Source of the DNA: an uncultured Paracoccaceae bacterium
GTDB taxonomy: Bacteria; Pseudomonadota; Alphaproteobacteria; Rhodobacterales; Rhodobacteraceae
DNA: 5,896 bases
Reading direction: 5' to 3'
Assembly (NCBI GenBank): GCA_937927885.1
Contig: CALEZJ010000597.1
Coordinates: 1 to 5,896, forward strand
A model generated the notes under the pieces. That model did not search any database. It was not told the origin of the DNA and saw only the letters and a program-made list of their open reading frames with translations. Shown here one piece after another: positions 1 to 5,896 of the stretch (positions are counted from its first letter, which is position 1; the number at the start of each line of letters is the position of its first letter). The position numbers and the translations under genes were made by a program.

Positions 1-329
1 GTGTCGCACTGGGCGGTCAGGCGGAATTCCAGCGCGTAGTTCTGCGGGTTCGCCGTCAGGTTCAACGTGAAGTCGGGGCTGGACGTGACGCGCCCGTGAC
101 CGGGCACTCCGGGGCAGTTCGACAGGTTCTGTGACCCGCCCGCCGTCACCCCGTGGGTCTGAGGTGCCCAGAGTTGTTGGCCGGTATAGGTCAGCATCTG
201 CCCATTCTGATTGGGGTTCGGGCAGGCGAGAGCGGCGGTCCCGATGCAGGACCCGACCAAGGTCAACAGGGCAAAGAGCGATCGGCGAAGGGTACCTTGT
301 TCACGAAGGACTGTGGAAAAAAGGACCAT
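1..329 (-). CDS. Secreted protein of unknown function, N-terminal part (C-terminus beyond left edge)
   Basis: An open frame of 109 codons runs off the left edge without a stop. It starts at the ATG at 329-327, chosen because GGAGGAG lies 5 nt upstream. The N-terminus has charged residues (R9, E10, R15, R16), a hydrophobic core at about 17-34 (SLFALLTLVGSCIGTAAL) and a signal peptidase I type site ALA|C after residue 35, so the product is probably exported to the periplasm or outside. The mature part begins CPNPNQNGQ and has cysteines at 36, 72 and 108, which could form disulfides. It is rich in polar and small residues, with a TAGGSQNLSNCPGVPGHG stretch (about 62-79) and beta-strand-like segments. 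This style recalls beta-rich extracellular domains of Rhodobacterales proteins, but that is from memory. A lipobox-like VGSC (25-28) makes a lipoprotein a less likely alternative. The frame is real beyond doubt as an export signal plus ribosome binding site; its function is unknown. Confidence 0.8.
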   Translation of the reverse strand, partial: MVLFSTVLREQGTLRRSLFALLTLVGSCIGTAALACPNPNQNGQMLTYTGQQLWAPQTHGVTAGGSQNLSNCPGVPGHGRVTSSPDFTLNLTANPQNYALEFRLTAQCD

Positions 330-334
330 GGTTT

Positions 335-341
335 CTCCTCC
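335..341 (-). promoter_or_regulatory. Strong ribosome binding site deciding the start of the secreted protein
   Basis: On the minus strand GGAGGAG is followed by the 5-nt spacer AAACC and then the ATG at 329-327. It is the best Shine-Dalgarno sequence in the window and fixes the start of the left-edge gene. Confidence 0.8.
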
Positions 342-359
342 CATGTGTCGAAAGCCCGG

Positions 360-385
360 TTCAAGACTGCCGGAAACCTCTTGAA
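360..385. repeat. Inverted repeat TTCAAGA-N12-TCTTGAA in the leader of the secreted protein gene
   Basis: TTCAAGA (360-366) and TCTTGAA (379-385) are perfect 7-bp inverted arms separated by 12 bp. The element lies 31-56 nt upstream of the secreted protein start, where an operator or the core promoter would be expected. It could also form a hairpin in the 5' leader, but the arms are AT-rich and there is no following U-run, so it is not a good terminator. A regulatory role is inferred. Confidence 0.4.
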
Positions 386-419
386 ACATACCCGGATGCT
401 GCGCCTGGGCCGACCGGAA

Positions 420-448
420 ATCAAGGAATTTGCCGCGCGCCACTTGAT
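420..448. repeat. Second inverted repeat ATCAAG-N17-CTTGAT with the same half-site
   Basis: ATCAAG (420-425) and CTTGAT (443-448) are perfect 6-bp inverted arms with a 17-bp spacer. The core TCAAG/CTTGA is the same as in the dyad at 360-385. It lies 91-119 nt upstream of the secreted protein start and 28-56 nt downstream of the permease stop. The spacer holds a GC-rich stretch (431-440). A weak terminator for the permease is an alternative, but only two T's follow the minus-strand arm. Confidence 0.3.
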
Positions 449-476
449 GCTGACGCGAACGTGCGCAAAGCGGCGC

Positions 477-1406
477 TCAATCCCTGCGCAGCAGGAGGGC
501 CAATGCCAGAGCAATCAACGCGATGCCGGGCAGCACGACCAGTCCGGGGCCGCCGTGACCCAGCGCGGCCTCCCACAGGATGATCCAGACGGGAATCGCA
601 TAGGTATAGGCGCTGACTTTGGACGCAGGCAGGCGCTGGGCCGCGAACTGCATCGCAGTCGCGGTCAGGGCAGTGGCGATCAGTGCCAGATAGATCAGTG
701 TGACCCAGAAAAGCGGCGACAACGCCGCCCAGTCAGTCAGTGACAGATCACGCCAATACCACAGGCCCAGCAAGACAAACCCCGCTGCCGAAACCAGGGT
801 CGCGGTGACCAGAGCGCCTTCACCCCGGTTCAGGCGCCTCAGCAGCGGAGTATAGAACGCATGCAGCACGCAGCCCAAGGCGTACATCCCCTCGCCGCGA
901 CCCAGATCGAGACGCAGCATCGCGTCGGTGTCGCCACGAAAAATCACCCAGACCGCTCCAGCAGCGCCGACCAGCAACACCGCGACCAGCCCGGGGCCCA
1001 GATGCTGCCCCAGAAGCGGCCAGGCGACCAGCCCGGCCATCAGCGGCAAGAGCGTGAAGATCGCCCCGGTCGAAAGGGGATCGGCGGTCTTGAGCCCCTC
1101 GAACATCAGGACAAAATAACCGCCGAACAGTAGCGACAGCAGCCCGTAGCGCCAAAGTCCGGCCAGATCGGCCCGCGCAAAGCCGCGTTGCCCGCCGCGC
1201 CCGGCCCCCGGTAGCACCCAAACCAGTGCCGCCAGCACCAATGCCGAGACCAGGAACCGCGCCGCCGTGAGCGCCCCCGGGGCGATGTCATTGGCAACCA
1301 GGGCACCGAGGCTGAACGACCCCGAGGCCGCCGCCGAAAACCCCAGCATCGCCATGTGCCCGCGCAGCGCCTCGTGCCGCGCGACCCGTTTTGGTAACAG
1401 GGTCAT
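477..1406 (-). CDS. EamA/DMT-superfamily permease, ten predicted membrane helices
   Basis: This 309-residue inner-membrane protein belongs to the drug/metabolite transporter superfamily, EamA (RhaT-like) type. The family moves amino acids, metabolites or drugs; the substrate cannot be read from sequence. About ten hydrophobic segments are visible (near 16-36, 43-65, 84-103, 111-133, 138-157, 172-192, 199-217, 229-252, 262-280, 287-306), forming two five-helix EamA repeats. The typical segments LKTADPLSTGAIFTLLPL (105-122) and ASKVSAYTYAIPVWIILWEA (261-280) each mark the end of a repeat. The C-terminus is basic (LLLRRD), fitting a cytoplasmic end. The chosen ATG at 1406-1404 overlaps the LysR stop as ATGA. 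A longer frame from 1502 would add 32 residues of shadow sequence inside LysR and is rejected. The only AAGGA (1419-1423) is 12 nt from the start, too far to be ideal, so translation probably depends on coupling to the regulator gene. Length is normal for the family. Confidence 0.9.
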   Translation of the reverse strand: MTLLPKRVARHEALRGHMAMLGFSAAASGSFSLGALVANDIAPGALTAARFLVSALVLAALVWVLPGAGRGGQRGFARADLAGLWRYGLLSLLFGGYFVLMFEGLKTADPLSTGAIFTLLPLMAGLVAWPLLGQHLGPGLVAVLLVGAAGAVWVIFRGDTDAMLRLDLGRGEGMYALGCVLHAFYTPLLRRLNRGEGALVTATLVSAAGFVLLGLWYWRDLSLTDWAALSPLFWVTLIYLALIATALTATAMQFAAQRLPASKVSAYTYAIPVWIILWEAALGHGGPGLVVLPGIALIALALALLLRRD

Positions 1407-2272
1407 GCCCGCAGCGCGTCCTTGATGGCGCTGACCGCCGCCTGCACCTTTGGCGTGCGGTGCATGTCGACATGCGTCACCAGCCAGGTCTGGGCCTCCC
1501 ATTCGGGGCGCGGCGGCATGACCTCGTGCAGGTCAGGCGTCACGAATGGCCCGTATAGAAATCCGAGCCCCAGCCCGTCGCGAACCGCCTCCTGGCATTC
1601 GCGTGCCTCGTTCGAGCGATAGGCATAGCGCGGCTTGAAGGGTTGCGATTCCAGCCAGCGCAGATGCGGCGCCCGGGCATCCTCGCCTGATTCGCCGACA
1701 AAACGATGCCCCGCCAGATCAGCGTCGGTCTTTGGCACCCCGTGGCGCTCCAGATAGACCGCCGTGGCAAAGAGCGCCACCTTGAGCGGCATCAGCGCCT
1801 GCACGACATTGTCAGGTTCGGTCGGACGTGGACCCGCGCGCACCGCCAGATGCGCCTCGCCATATTCCAGCCGGGCGATGCGCCGCTCTGTGTGCACGCG
1901 TAAGGTCAGGTTCGGATAGCGTTCCAGCAGCCCGGCCAGCGGCGCGCGCAAGAGAGGGGCCAGCGTCGGCAGCGTGGTGACAACCAGATCACCCTCGATC
2001 CCGTTGCCGGTGCCGGTCAGACGGGTGCCGAGTTGGGCGAATTGTTCCTCGGTCACCCGGCCGACCTGCGCCAGGGCGCGGCCGGCCTCGGTAGGGGTAT
2101 AGCCGCGTGCGTGACGCTGGAACAGACGCACGCCCAGCCGCCCTTCCAGCGCGTCGATATGGCGGATGATGGTGGCGTGATGCACCCCCAACGCCTCGGC
2201 GGCGCCGCTGACGGTGCCAGCTTGCACGACATGCCAGGCAGTGCGGATTTCGTCCCAGGATTCGATGGGCAT
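1403..2272 (-). CDS. LysR-family transcriptional regulator
   Basis: This 289-residue DNA-binding regulator has the LysR layout. An N-terminal winged helix-turn-helix spans about 5-65: the turn and recognition helix lie in GTVSGAAEALGVHHATIIRH (19-38), then IDALEGRLGVRLFQRHARGY (39-58) and TPTEAGRAL (59-67). A linker helix follows (about 66-88), then a LysR-substrate-type effector domain (about 93-285) starting GDLVVTTLPTLAPLL (94-108) and ending with VTHVDMHRTPKVQAAV (265-280). The ATG at 2272-2270 is preferred because it gives the normal short N-terminus and has AGGA (2282-2285) 9 nt upstream. An in-frame GTG at 2326-2324 would add 18 unconserved-looking residues. The gene is divergent from pncA and its stop overlaps the EamA permease start (ATGA). 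LysR proteins commonly regulate a divergent or adjacent target, so the permease and possibly pncA are candidates; the effector is unknown. Confidence 0.93.
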   Translation of the reverse strand: MPIESWDEIRTAWHVVQAGTVSGAAEALGVHHATIIRHIDALEGRLGVRLFQRHARGYTPTEAGRALAQVGRVTEEQFAQLGTRLTGTGNGIEGDLVVTTLPTLAPLLRAPLAGLLERYPNLTLRVHTERRIARLEYGEAHLAVRAGPRPTEPDNVVQALMPLKVALFATAVYLERHGVPKTDADLAGHRFVGESGEDARAPHLRWLESQPFKPRYAYRSNEARECQEAVRDGLGLGFLYGPFVTPDLHEVMPPRPEWEAQTWLVTHVDMHRTPKVQAAVSAIKDALRA

Positions 2273-2311
2273 GGATGGATGTCCTGTTGGTCCGGGTTCA
2301 TCTTGCGATGA

Positions 2312-2327
2312 TGTGCGCCAATGCACA
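2312..2327. repeat. Dyad TGTGC-N6-GCACA, candidate operator
   Basis: TGTGC (2312-2316) and GCACA (2323-2327) are perfect inverted arms 6 bp apart. The element is 40-55 bp from the LysR start and 64-79 bp from the pncA start, a position where a shared operator would act on both. LysR binding here is an inference; the symmetric T/A spacings (N14 and N10) do not match the canonical T-N11-A. Confidence 0.35.
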
Positions 2328-2339
2328 AGGTACGCGGCC

Positions 2340-2368
2340 TTGACCCGGACGGGCTTTGTGCCGCAAAT
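2340..2368 (+). promoter_or_regulatory. Candidate sigma70-type promoter for pncA
   Basis: TTGACC (2340-2345) matches the -35 consensus at five of six positions. After 17 bp, GCAAAT (2363-2368) matches the -10 consensus at three of six. Transcription would begin near 2375, giving a leader of about 15 nt ahead of pncA. The weak -10 makes this tentative. Confidence 0.35.
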
Positions 2369-2380
2369 CCTTCAAACACC

Positions 2381-2385
2381 GGAGG
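2381..2385 (+). promoter_or_regulatory. pncA ribosome binding site
   Basis: GGAGG sits 5 nt (TCGCA) before the ATG at 2391. It rules out the in-frame upstream extension of the reading frame back to 2214, which would read through the LysR N-terminus in antisense. Confidence 0.8.
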
Positions 2386-2390
2386 TCGCA

Positions 2391-2999
2391 ATGCACCCTC
2401 AGACCCACGCCCTGCTCGTCATCGACGTGCAGAATGACTTTTGCCCCGGCGGGGCGCTGGCCGTCGCCGATGGCGATGCGGTCGTCGCGCCGATCAACGC
2501 CCTGATGGCCGGGTTCGCAACGATTGTTCTGACGCAGGACTGGCACCCCGCCGATCACGCCTCGTTTGCGGCAAACCACCCCAGTGCTGTGCCTTTCTCG
2601 GTGACCCAGATGCCCTATGGCCCGCAGGTTCTGTGGCCAACCCATTGTGTCCAGGGGTCCGTGGGGGCGGCCTTTCACCCCGAACTGCAAAGCAACGCAG
2701 CCCATCTGGTCATCCGCAAGGGGTTTCGCCCCTCCATCGACAGCTATTCCGCGTTCTTCGAGAATGACCGCATCACACCCACGGGGCTCGAGGGCTATCT
2801 GCGCAGCCGGGGGGTTACGCAACTCACGCTGACGGGGTTGGCGACGGATTACTGCGTGGCGTATTCTGCGCTTGATGCCGCGCGGCTGGGGTTTGGTGTC
2901 GTTGTTCGGCTCGATGCCTGTCGGGCGATTGATCTGGATGGATCGCTGGCTGTCGCGCTGGAGCAGATGCGCGCGGCCGGGGTGGTGCTGGCGGGGTAA
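2391..2999 (+). CDS. pncA: Nicotinamidase (bifunctional nicotinamidase/pyrazinamidase type)
   Basis: This 202-residue cytosolic hydrolase converts nicotinamide to nicotinate and ammonia, feeding the Preiss-Handler route of NAD salvage; family members also hydrolyse pyrazinamide. It is an isochorismatase-fold protein close in length to E. coli PncA. The catalytic triad is visible: D12 in VIDVQNDFCPGGAL, K110 in IRKGF, and nucleophile C155 in GLATDYCVAYSALDA. Metal ligands are D50, H52 and H56 in QDWHPADHASFA and H85 in LWPTHCVQG. The DSYSAFFEN segment (117-125) is also typical of the family. The start is set by GGAGG 5 nt upstream. The gene is divergent from the LysR-permease pair, and its TAA abuts the rmuC stop with no gap, so its transcript must end inside or antisense to rmuC. 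Nothing is missing or unusual in the protein; the family assignment is very secure. Confidence 0.97.
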   Translation: MHPQTHALLVIDVQNDFCPGGALAVADGDAVVAPINALMAGFATIVLTQDWHPADHASFAANHPSAVPFSVTQMPYGPQVLWPTHCVQGSVGAAFHPELQSNAAHLVIRKGFRPSIDSYSAFFENDRITPTGLEGYLRSRGVTQLTLTGLATDYCVAYSALDAARLGFGVVVRLDACRAIDLDGSLAVALEQMRAAGVVLAG

Positions 3000-3006
3000 T
3001 TACCCC
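2993..3006. repeat. Perfect 14-bp palindrome containing both convergent stop codons
   Basis: GGGGTAATTACCCC is a perfect palindrome centred on the junction of pncA and rmuC. The TAA stop of pncA (2997-2999) and the TAA stop of rmuC (3002-3000 on the minus strand) are its two halves. With no loop it cannot form a normal hairpin terminator, and there is no T-run. It may be coincidence at an abutting convergent end or a protein-binding site. Confidence 0.5.
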
Positions 3007-4139
3007 TCGGCCTTGATCCGGGGCAGGGTGGTATCGGGCGAGAGCTCCTCGAAGTCGAAATTGTCCAGCCTGCGCGCCCGCCGCCCGGCTTTGTCGGCCG
3101 AGATCTTGATCTCTCCCACGTCCTTTGCCGCCTGCGCGAAGTGGCGGTCGAGGTTTTCCACGCGCTGCCCCAACCGTTCGATATCCTTGTAAAGTTCGGC
3201 CAGTTCCTTGCGGATCGCTCCCGCCTGTTCGCGCATCCGCGCGTCTTTCAGCACGGCGCGCATGGTGTTCAGCGTCGCCATGCAGGTGGTGGGCGACACG
3301 ATCCACACCTTCAGCGCGAAACCCTCGCGTACTAGATCGGGGAAATTGGCGTGCAATTCGGCATAGACCGCCTCGGAGGGCAGGAACATCAAGGCGCCGT
3401 CGGCTGTCTCGCCCTCGAGAATATAGCGGTCCGCAATGGCGCGCATGTGGTGACGCAAGGCCCCGCGCATCTGGCGGCGGGCCTCGGCCACTTCGGCGTC
3501 ATTGGTCGCGTTGCGCAGCGCCTCATAGGGTTCCAGCGGGAATTTCGCGTCGATGGCGATAGGGCCGGGCGGTTTGGGCAGATGCACCAGACAATCCGCC
3601 CGACGCCCGTTCGACAAGGTCGCCTGCATCGTGAAACTGTCCGAAGGCAGGGCGCGCTGCACAATGTCATGAAGCTGGATCTCGCCGAATGCGCCCCGGG
3701 TCTGCTTGTTCGAAAGAATGTCTTGCAGGCTCAGCACATTGCCGGACAATTTCTGGATATTGTCCTGCGCCTTGTCGATTGCCTCCAGCCGCGCGTGCAG
3801 ATCGCCCAGAGAGCGCGCAGTGCGGATTGCGTTGCCTTGCAGCGATTCGCCCATCGCCTCTGACACCTGCGCCAGCCGCGCCTCCATCGCCTGGAGCATG
3901 GCCGCCTGCGATTTGGCCTGCGCGTCGGACACATGGTGCAGCCCGCCCGCCAGATGCTGCTGGCCGTCCGAGAGGGCCTGAACCCTCTGGCCCAGTTGCG
4001 TCATCTGCCAGGTCAGGGGCTCGGTCGCGCGTGCGGCCTTCAGAACCGCGTGCAGGATCAGTAGCAGCACCAGCGCAAGCGCCGCCGCGCCGATCAGGCC
4101 CAGCGTCAGGGGGTCGCTCAGGTCGATCTGGGTGTTCAT
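3000..4139 (-). CDS. rmuC: DNA recombination protein RmuC
   Basis: This 379-residue protein is an RmuC family member. In E. coli RmuC limits recombination at inverted repeats; it is predicted to have a restriction-endonuclease-like fold. One membrane helix lies at about 13-33 ([20 protein letters not shown]). It is followed by a long alpha-helical, probably coiled-coil region (about 41-145) rich in Q, A and E. The RmuC domain (about 148-345) begins [17 protein letters not shown] (148-164). It contains [11 protein letters not shown] (178-188) and [15 protein letters not shown] (194-208), whose D-x-K matches the PD-(D/E)xK core, then [15 protein letters not shown] (248-262) and [17 protein letters not shown] (278-294). 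The ATG at 4139-4137 is preferred because it overlaps the mutL TGA as ATGA. The frame extended to 4406 would add 89 antisense-style residues inside mutL. No good Shine-Dalgarno precedes it, so coupling to mutL translation is likely. Confidence 0.95.
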   Translation of the reverse strand: MNTQIDLSDPLTLGLIGAAALALVLLLILHAVLKAARATEPLTWQMTQLGQRVQALSDGQQHLAGGLHHVSDAQAKSQAAMLQAMEARLAQVSEAMGESLQGNAIRTARSLGDLHARLEAIDKAQDNIQKLSGNVLSLQDILSNKQTRGAFGEIQLHDIVQRALPSDSFTMQATLSNGRRADCLVHLPKPPGPIAIDAKFPLEPYEALRNATNDAEVAEARRQMRGALRHHMRAIADRYILEGETADGALMFLPSEAVYAELHANFPDLVREGFALKVWIVSPTTCMATLNTMRAVLKDARMREQAGAIRKELAELYKDIERLGQRVENLDRHFAQAAKDVGEIKISADKAGRRARRLDNFDFEELSPDTTLPRIKAEG

Positions 4140-5896
4140 CGGCGCCCGAACAGCTTTTCGATATCGGCCAGCTTCAGTTCCACATAGGTGGGTCGACCAT
4201 GGTTGCACTGGCCCGACAATGGTGTTGCCTCCATCTCGCGCAGGAGGGCGTTCATCTCGTCGGCGCGCATCTGGCGGCCCGAGCGGATCGAGCCATGGCA
4301 GGCCATGCGGCTGAGAATGGCGTCCATCCGCGCGGCCAGCGTCTGGGTGGTCCCAAGGTCGGCGAGTTCGTCCAGAAGGTCCAGCACCAGTGCGCGGGCG
4401 TCGCAATGGCCCAGCGCGGCGGGGGTTTCGCGCACGGCGATGGCACCGCCGCCAAAGGGTTCCAGCACCAGCCCCAAACGGGCCAGCGATTCGGCCCGAT
4501 CGATCAGGCGGCGGGCGTCGCCGGGGGACAGCGGGATGATTTCCGGGATCAGCAAAGCCTGCGAAGGGATGTCGGCCTCGGCGCTTTGGCGTTTCAGACG
4601 CTCGTAGACCAGCCGTTCATGGGCGGCGTGCTGATCGACGATGACGATTCCGGTTTCGGTCTGGGCGATGATGTAATTCTCATGCACTTGCGCACGGGCT
4701 GCGCCCAGCGGGGCGGACAGCGGCCCCTCGGCGGGTTCGATCCGTGCCGCGGTAAAGGGCTGGGCGGACTCGGAAAAACTCTCGGGCACCTGCGCGGAAA
4801 ATGCGGTCTGTCGGGCCTGCGGCGAAGGGCGGCTGGCGAAATCCATCTGATAGACGCGCGGCCCGACGGGTTCGGGCGTCATGGCCCCAAGCGTGGCCAT
4901 CGCCACTGTGCCGGATGCCCGATGCCCCGCCCCGGCCAGTGCATGTTTCAGCGCCGAAACCATCAGCCCGCGCACCAGACCGGGATCGCGAAAGCGCACT
5001 TCGGCCTTGGCGGGGTGGACGTTCACATCAACCAGATGTGGGTCGCAGTCGATGAACAGCGCTGCGGCCGGGTGACGGTCGCGGGCCAGCACGTCCATAT
5101 AGGCGGCGCGAAGGGCGCCGATCAGAACCTTGTCGCGCACCGGGCGGCCGTTGACGAACAGGAACTGCGCAATCGCCGCGCCGCGTGAATAGGTGGGCAG
5201 GGCGGCAAACCCGGACAGATGGAAACCCTCGCGCTCGGCCTCGATCCTGAGAGAATTGTCGGTGAATTCGCGGCCCAGAAGGCGGGCCAGACGCGCCTCT
5301 TGCGCGTCGAAAAGTTCGCCCTGTTCGGCCTCGAGCCGCAGCAGGTCGCGCCCCTCGTCGGTGTCGGTAAGCGTGAAACCGGTAAAGGGCGCCGCCATGG
5401 CGAGGCGGCGGAGGGTGTCGATGATCGCCTGCATCTCGGCGCGATCGGTGCGCAGGAATTTCAGCCGCGCGGGCGTGGCGAAGAAAAGGTCCCGCAATTC
5501 GACCTGCGTGCCCCGGTTCAACGCAGCGGGGCGCACGGGGCCAGCGACGCCGCCAGCGACGCTGATTTGCGCGCCTTCATGTCCCTCGGCGCGGCTTGCG
5601 ATGGTCAGGCGGCCAACGGCGCCAAGACTGGGCAAGGCCTCGCCGCGAAAACCAAAGCTGTGGATGTCCAGCAGGTCCGACCCGTCGATCTTCGAGGTCG
5701 CATGACGGCTGAGTGCCAGCGGCAAATCGGCCGGTGCCATGCCGTGGCCGTCGTCGGTGACGCGGATCAGCACCTTGCCACCGCCCGCCACCTCGATTCG
5801 CAACCGCGTGGCCCCGGCGTCCAGCGCGTTTTCCACGAGTTCCTTGACCGCCGAGGCCGGGCGTTCAACCACCTCGCCTGCTGCGATGCGGTTGGC
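4136..5896 (-). CDS. mutL: DNA mismatch repair protein MutL, endonuclease type (N-terminus beyond right edge)
   Basis: 586 residues are visible; by comparison with E. coli MutL about 10 or more N-terminal residues lie beyond the edge. In post-replicative mismatch repair MutL links MutS to strand nicking and excision. The GHKL ATPase domain shows [20 protein letters not shown] (4-23, E19 and N23 equal to E. coli E29 and N33), D48 in TDDGHGM, HATSKI (65-70), GFRGEAL (82-88) and TPARLKFLR (141-149). FVNGRPV (247-253) and [13 protein letters not shown] (290-302) follow. A Pro/Ala-rich linker (about 323-401) leads to a C-terminal domain with the nicking motif [12 protein letters not shown] (421-432), ACHGSIR (532-538, C533) and CNHGRPT (564-570). 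QALLIP (446-451) fits the beta-clamp motif QxxLxP. It is intact to its TGA, which overlaps the rmuC ATG. Confidence 0.98.
   Translation of the reverse strand, partial: ANRIAAGEVVERPASAVKELVENALDAGATRLRIEVAGGGKVLIRVTDDGHGMAPADLPLALSRHATSKIDGSDLLDIHSFGFRGEALPSLGAVGRLTIASRAEGHEGAQISVAGGVAGPVRPAALNRGTQVELRDLFFATPARLKFLRTDRAEMQAIIDTLRRLAMAAPFTGFTLTDTDEGRDLLRLEAEQGELFDAQEARLARLLGREFTDNSLRIEAEREGFHLSGFAALPTYSRGAAIAQFLFVNGRPVRDKVLIGALRAAYMDVLARDRHPAAALFIDCDPHLVDVNVHPAKAEVRFRDPGLVRGLMVSALKHALAGAGHRASGTVAMATLGAMTPEPVGPRVYQMDFASRPSPQARQTAFSAQVPESFSESAQPFTAARIEPAEGPLSAPLGAARAQVHENYIIAQTETGIVIVDQHAAHERLVYERLKRQSAEADIPSQALLIPEIIPLSPGDARRLIDRAESLARLGLVLEPFGGGAIAVRETPAALGHCDARALVLDLLDELADLGTTQTLAARMDAILSRMACHGSIRSGRQMRADEMNALLREMEATPLSGQCNHGRPTYVELKLADIEKLFGRR

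Larger units (their letters stand above)
330..476. other. Non-coding leader between the EamA permease and the secreted protein gene
   Basis: This 147-bp gap separates two minus-strand genes. It should hold the promoter of the secreted protein gene and any terminator of the LysR-permease operon. I see no convincing sigma70 -35/-10 pair and no GC-rich stem followed by a T-run, so the permease transcript may read through. The notable content is two dyads with shared half-sites, listed separately. Frames crossing the gap on the plus strand are shadows with no homology that I recognise. Confidence 0.6.
2273..2390. promoter_or_regulatory. Divergent lysR/pncA intergenic region
   Basis: These 118 bp separate the divergent starts of the LysR gene and pncA and must carry both promoters. 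Going rightward there is a TTGACC box with a weak -10 (separate entry). Going leftward, minus-strand TTGTGC (2323-2328) and CAAGAT (2300-2305) are 17 bp apart but each matches the consensus at only three positions. A TGTGC/GCACA dyad lies near the middle and overlaps the left-hand candidate -35. This layout would suit LysR autoregulation, but no exact T-N11-A LysR box was found in the dyad. Confidence 0.55.

Noticed and set aside
420..448. Rho-independent terminator for the LysR-permease operon.
   Set aside because: The arms are only 6 bp and AT-rich, the loop is 17 nt, and the following sequence has just two T's on the minus strand.
131..743. Two overlapping plus-strand open frames of 150 and 196 codons at the left end.
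   Set aside because: They run opposite the secreted protein gene and the permease, have no ribosome binding site or recognisable domain, and overlap each other in different frames.
1407..1502. N-terminal extension of the EamA permease frame by 32 codons.
   Set aside because: The extra residues are shadow sequence inside the LysR coding region, and the ATGA junction at 1406-1403 gives a normal family length.
2273..2326. Alternative GTG start for the LysR gene, adding 18 residues.
   Set aside because: The ATG at 2272 has a usable AGGA upstream and yields the normal short lead into the helix-turn-helix; the added residues also run over the central dyad.
2214..2390. Upstream extension of the pncA frame.
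   Set aside because: It reads antisense to the LysR N-terminus and across the divergent promoter region, while GGAGG lies just before the ATG at 2391 and the protein then matches family length.
4140..4406. N-terminal extension of the rmuC frame by 89 codons.
   Set aside because: It lies inside mutL, has low-complexity Arg/Pro/Gly content and would place the membrane anchor far from the N-terminus.
3689..5188. A 499-codon open frame on the plus strand, antisense to rmuC and mutL.
   Set aside because: It lies entirely opposite two well-identified genes. Its composition (Arg, Gly, Ala, Pro, Gln and His rich) is what GC-rich antisense frames give, and I recognise no domain or convincing start signal.

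Overview
The window is about 5.9 kb of GC-rich chromosomal DNA. It looks like an alphaproteobacterium of the Rhodobacterales type, a guess based on codon usage and protein character (an endonuclease-type MutL, an RmuC with one N-terminal membrane anchor, a LysR/EamA pair). No search could be run. The window holds ordinary chromosomal genes. I see no mobile element, RNA gene, CRISPR array or recognisable novel system.

Layout, left to right. (1) Positions 1-329, minus strand: the N-terminal part of a secreted protein of unknown function, with a clear signal peptide and a strong ribosome binding site; its C-terminus lies beyond the left edge. (2) Positions 330-476: a non-coding leader with two dyads built from the same half-sites. 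(3) Positions 477-1406 and 1403-2272, minus strand: a ten-helix EamA/DMT-family permease preceded by a LysR-type regulator, sharing an ATGA stop/start overlap, so the regulator is read first and the permease is translationally coupled to it. (4) Positions 2273-2390: a 118-bp divergent regulatory region. (5) Positions 2391-2999, plus strand: nicotinamidase PncA with all catalytic and metal ligands present. (6) Positions 3000-4139, minus strand: rmuC, whose stop codon directly abuts the pncA stop codon inside a perfect 14-bp palindrome. (7) Positions 4136-5896, minus strand: mutL, with its extreme N-terminus beyond the right edge, overlapping rmuC by ATGA.

The genes form three blocks. mutL-rmuC is a translationally coupled DNA-maintenance pair. 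MutL carries the metal-dependent nicking-endonuclease motifs typical of bacteria without MutH, plus a beta-clamp-binding motif. pncA converts nicotinamide to nicotinate for NAD salvage. The LysR-permease pair is transcribed divergently from pncA, so the LysR protein may regulate itself, its permease and possibly pncA; this is inferred from arrangement only. All annotated coding regions are intact apart from truncation at the two window edges.
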